6,700 nucleotides of DNA from Gallionella sp. (lineage in GTDB: Bacteria; Pseudomonadota; Gammaproteobacteria; Burkholderiales; Gallionellaceae): the NCBI GenBank assembly GCA_024654105.1, contig JANLID010000236.1, positions 1 to 6,700 on the forward strand. Direction: 5' to 3'. The first letter of the stretch is position 1. Each line of letters begins with the position of its first letter. Of the stretch, positions 6,681-6,700 are shown in pieces. The notes beneath the pieces are model-generated. The model saw nothing but the letters and a program-made list of their open reading frames with translations, was not told the origin of the DNA and did not search any database. The position numbers were made by a program, and so were the translations under genes.

Positions 6681-6686
6681 TTAATC

Positions 6687-6700
6687 ATGGATAGAAGAGA
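6687..6700 (+). CDS. 5' end of a gene (partial), possible Tat signal
   Basis: ATG GAT AGA AGA GA begins a protein reading M-D-R-R and then Asp or Glu. The strong ribosome site supports the start. MDRR followed by D or E matches the opening of many twin-arginine signal peptides (pattern RRxFLK), which export folded cofactor-bearing enzymes, but only four full codons are visible, so the function cannot be named. The long upstream gap suggests its own promoter. Confidence 0.6.

Larger units (their letters stand above)
6128..6686 (+). other. 559-base intergenic region, no supported gene
   Basis: After the receptor stop the sequence becomes AT-richer and loses codon-like structure. About 6490-6600 is notably rich in T and G on the + strand. 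It contains a CTACG-AA-CGTAG inverted repeat (6203-6214), the larger hairpin listed separately (6320-6395), and a possible -10 TATATT at 6643-6648 without a convincing -35. I find no tRNA, CRISPR repeat or IS end. It probably holds the end of the receptor transcript and a long promoter/leader for the gene starting at 6687. Confidence 0.6.

Noticed and set aside
6455..6688. 77-codon minus-strand open frame starting over the edge gene's start codon
   Set aside because: It has no upstream ribosome site in view and a His/Gln/Asn/Lys-rich, repetitive composition that reflects the T/G-biased + strand.

Overview
The window reads as a GC-rich proteobacterial chromosome, most likely Betaproteobacteria. 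This rests on codon usage, the TonB-dependent receptor, and the style of the NapH-like and CcdA-like membrane proteins; no rRNA or other taxonomic marker is present. All supported genes lie on the + strand.

Positions 1-3949 hold a tightly packed operon that begins upstream of the window. Its visible order is: the tail of an unknown gene; a 59-residue single-TM protein (35-214); a NapH-like membrane ferredoxin (201-1196); a single-subunit 2-hydroxyacyl-CoA-dehydratase-family protein of the double-cubane-cluster/YjiM type (1177-2457); its ASKHA ATPase activator of the HgdC/YjiL type (2454-3269); and a CcdA/DsbD_2-like 'sulfite exporter TauE/SafE family' membrane protein (3266-3949). Neighbouring genes overlap by 14, 20, 4 and 4 bases, which implies translational coupling. 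Two of the starts are GTG or TTG with clear Shine-Dalgarno sequences. After a 99-base gap comes a TonB-dependent outer-membrane receptor (ATG 4049 to 6127).

Positions 6128-6686 are an AT-richer, apparently non-coding stretch. It contains an imperfect hairpin followed by a T tract (about 6320-6395), a candidate terminator. The window ends with the first codons of another gene (ATG 6687, perfect AGGAGG), which reads MDRR(D/E) and could open a twin-arginine signal.

The likely logic is as follows. The activator uses ATP to inject low-potential electrons into the cytoplasmic iron-sulfur reductase. The NapH-like protein is a plausible membrane source of those electrons. The CcdA-like protein and the periplasmic cysteines of the NapH-like protein suggest a link to periplasmic thiol or metal chemistry, and the receptor suggests import of a scarce ligand. 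No CoA-ester, amino-acid fermentation or benzoyl-CoA genes accompany the dehydratase homologue, so its substrate is open. This gene combination is the main candidate for an undescribed system here.
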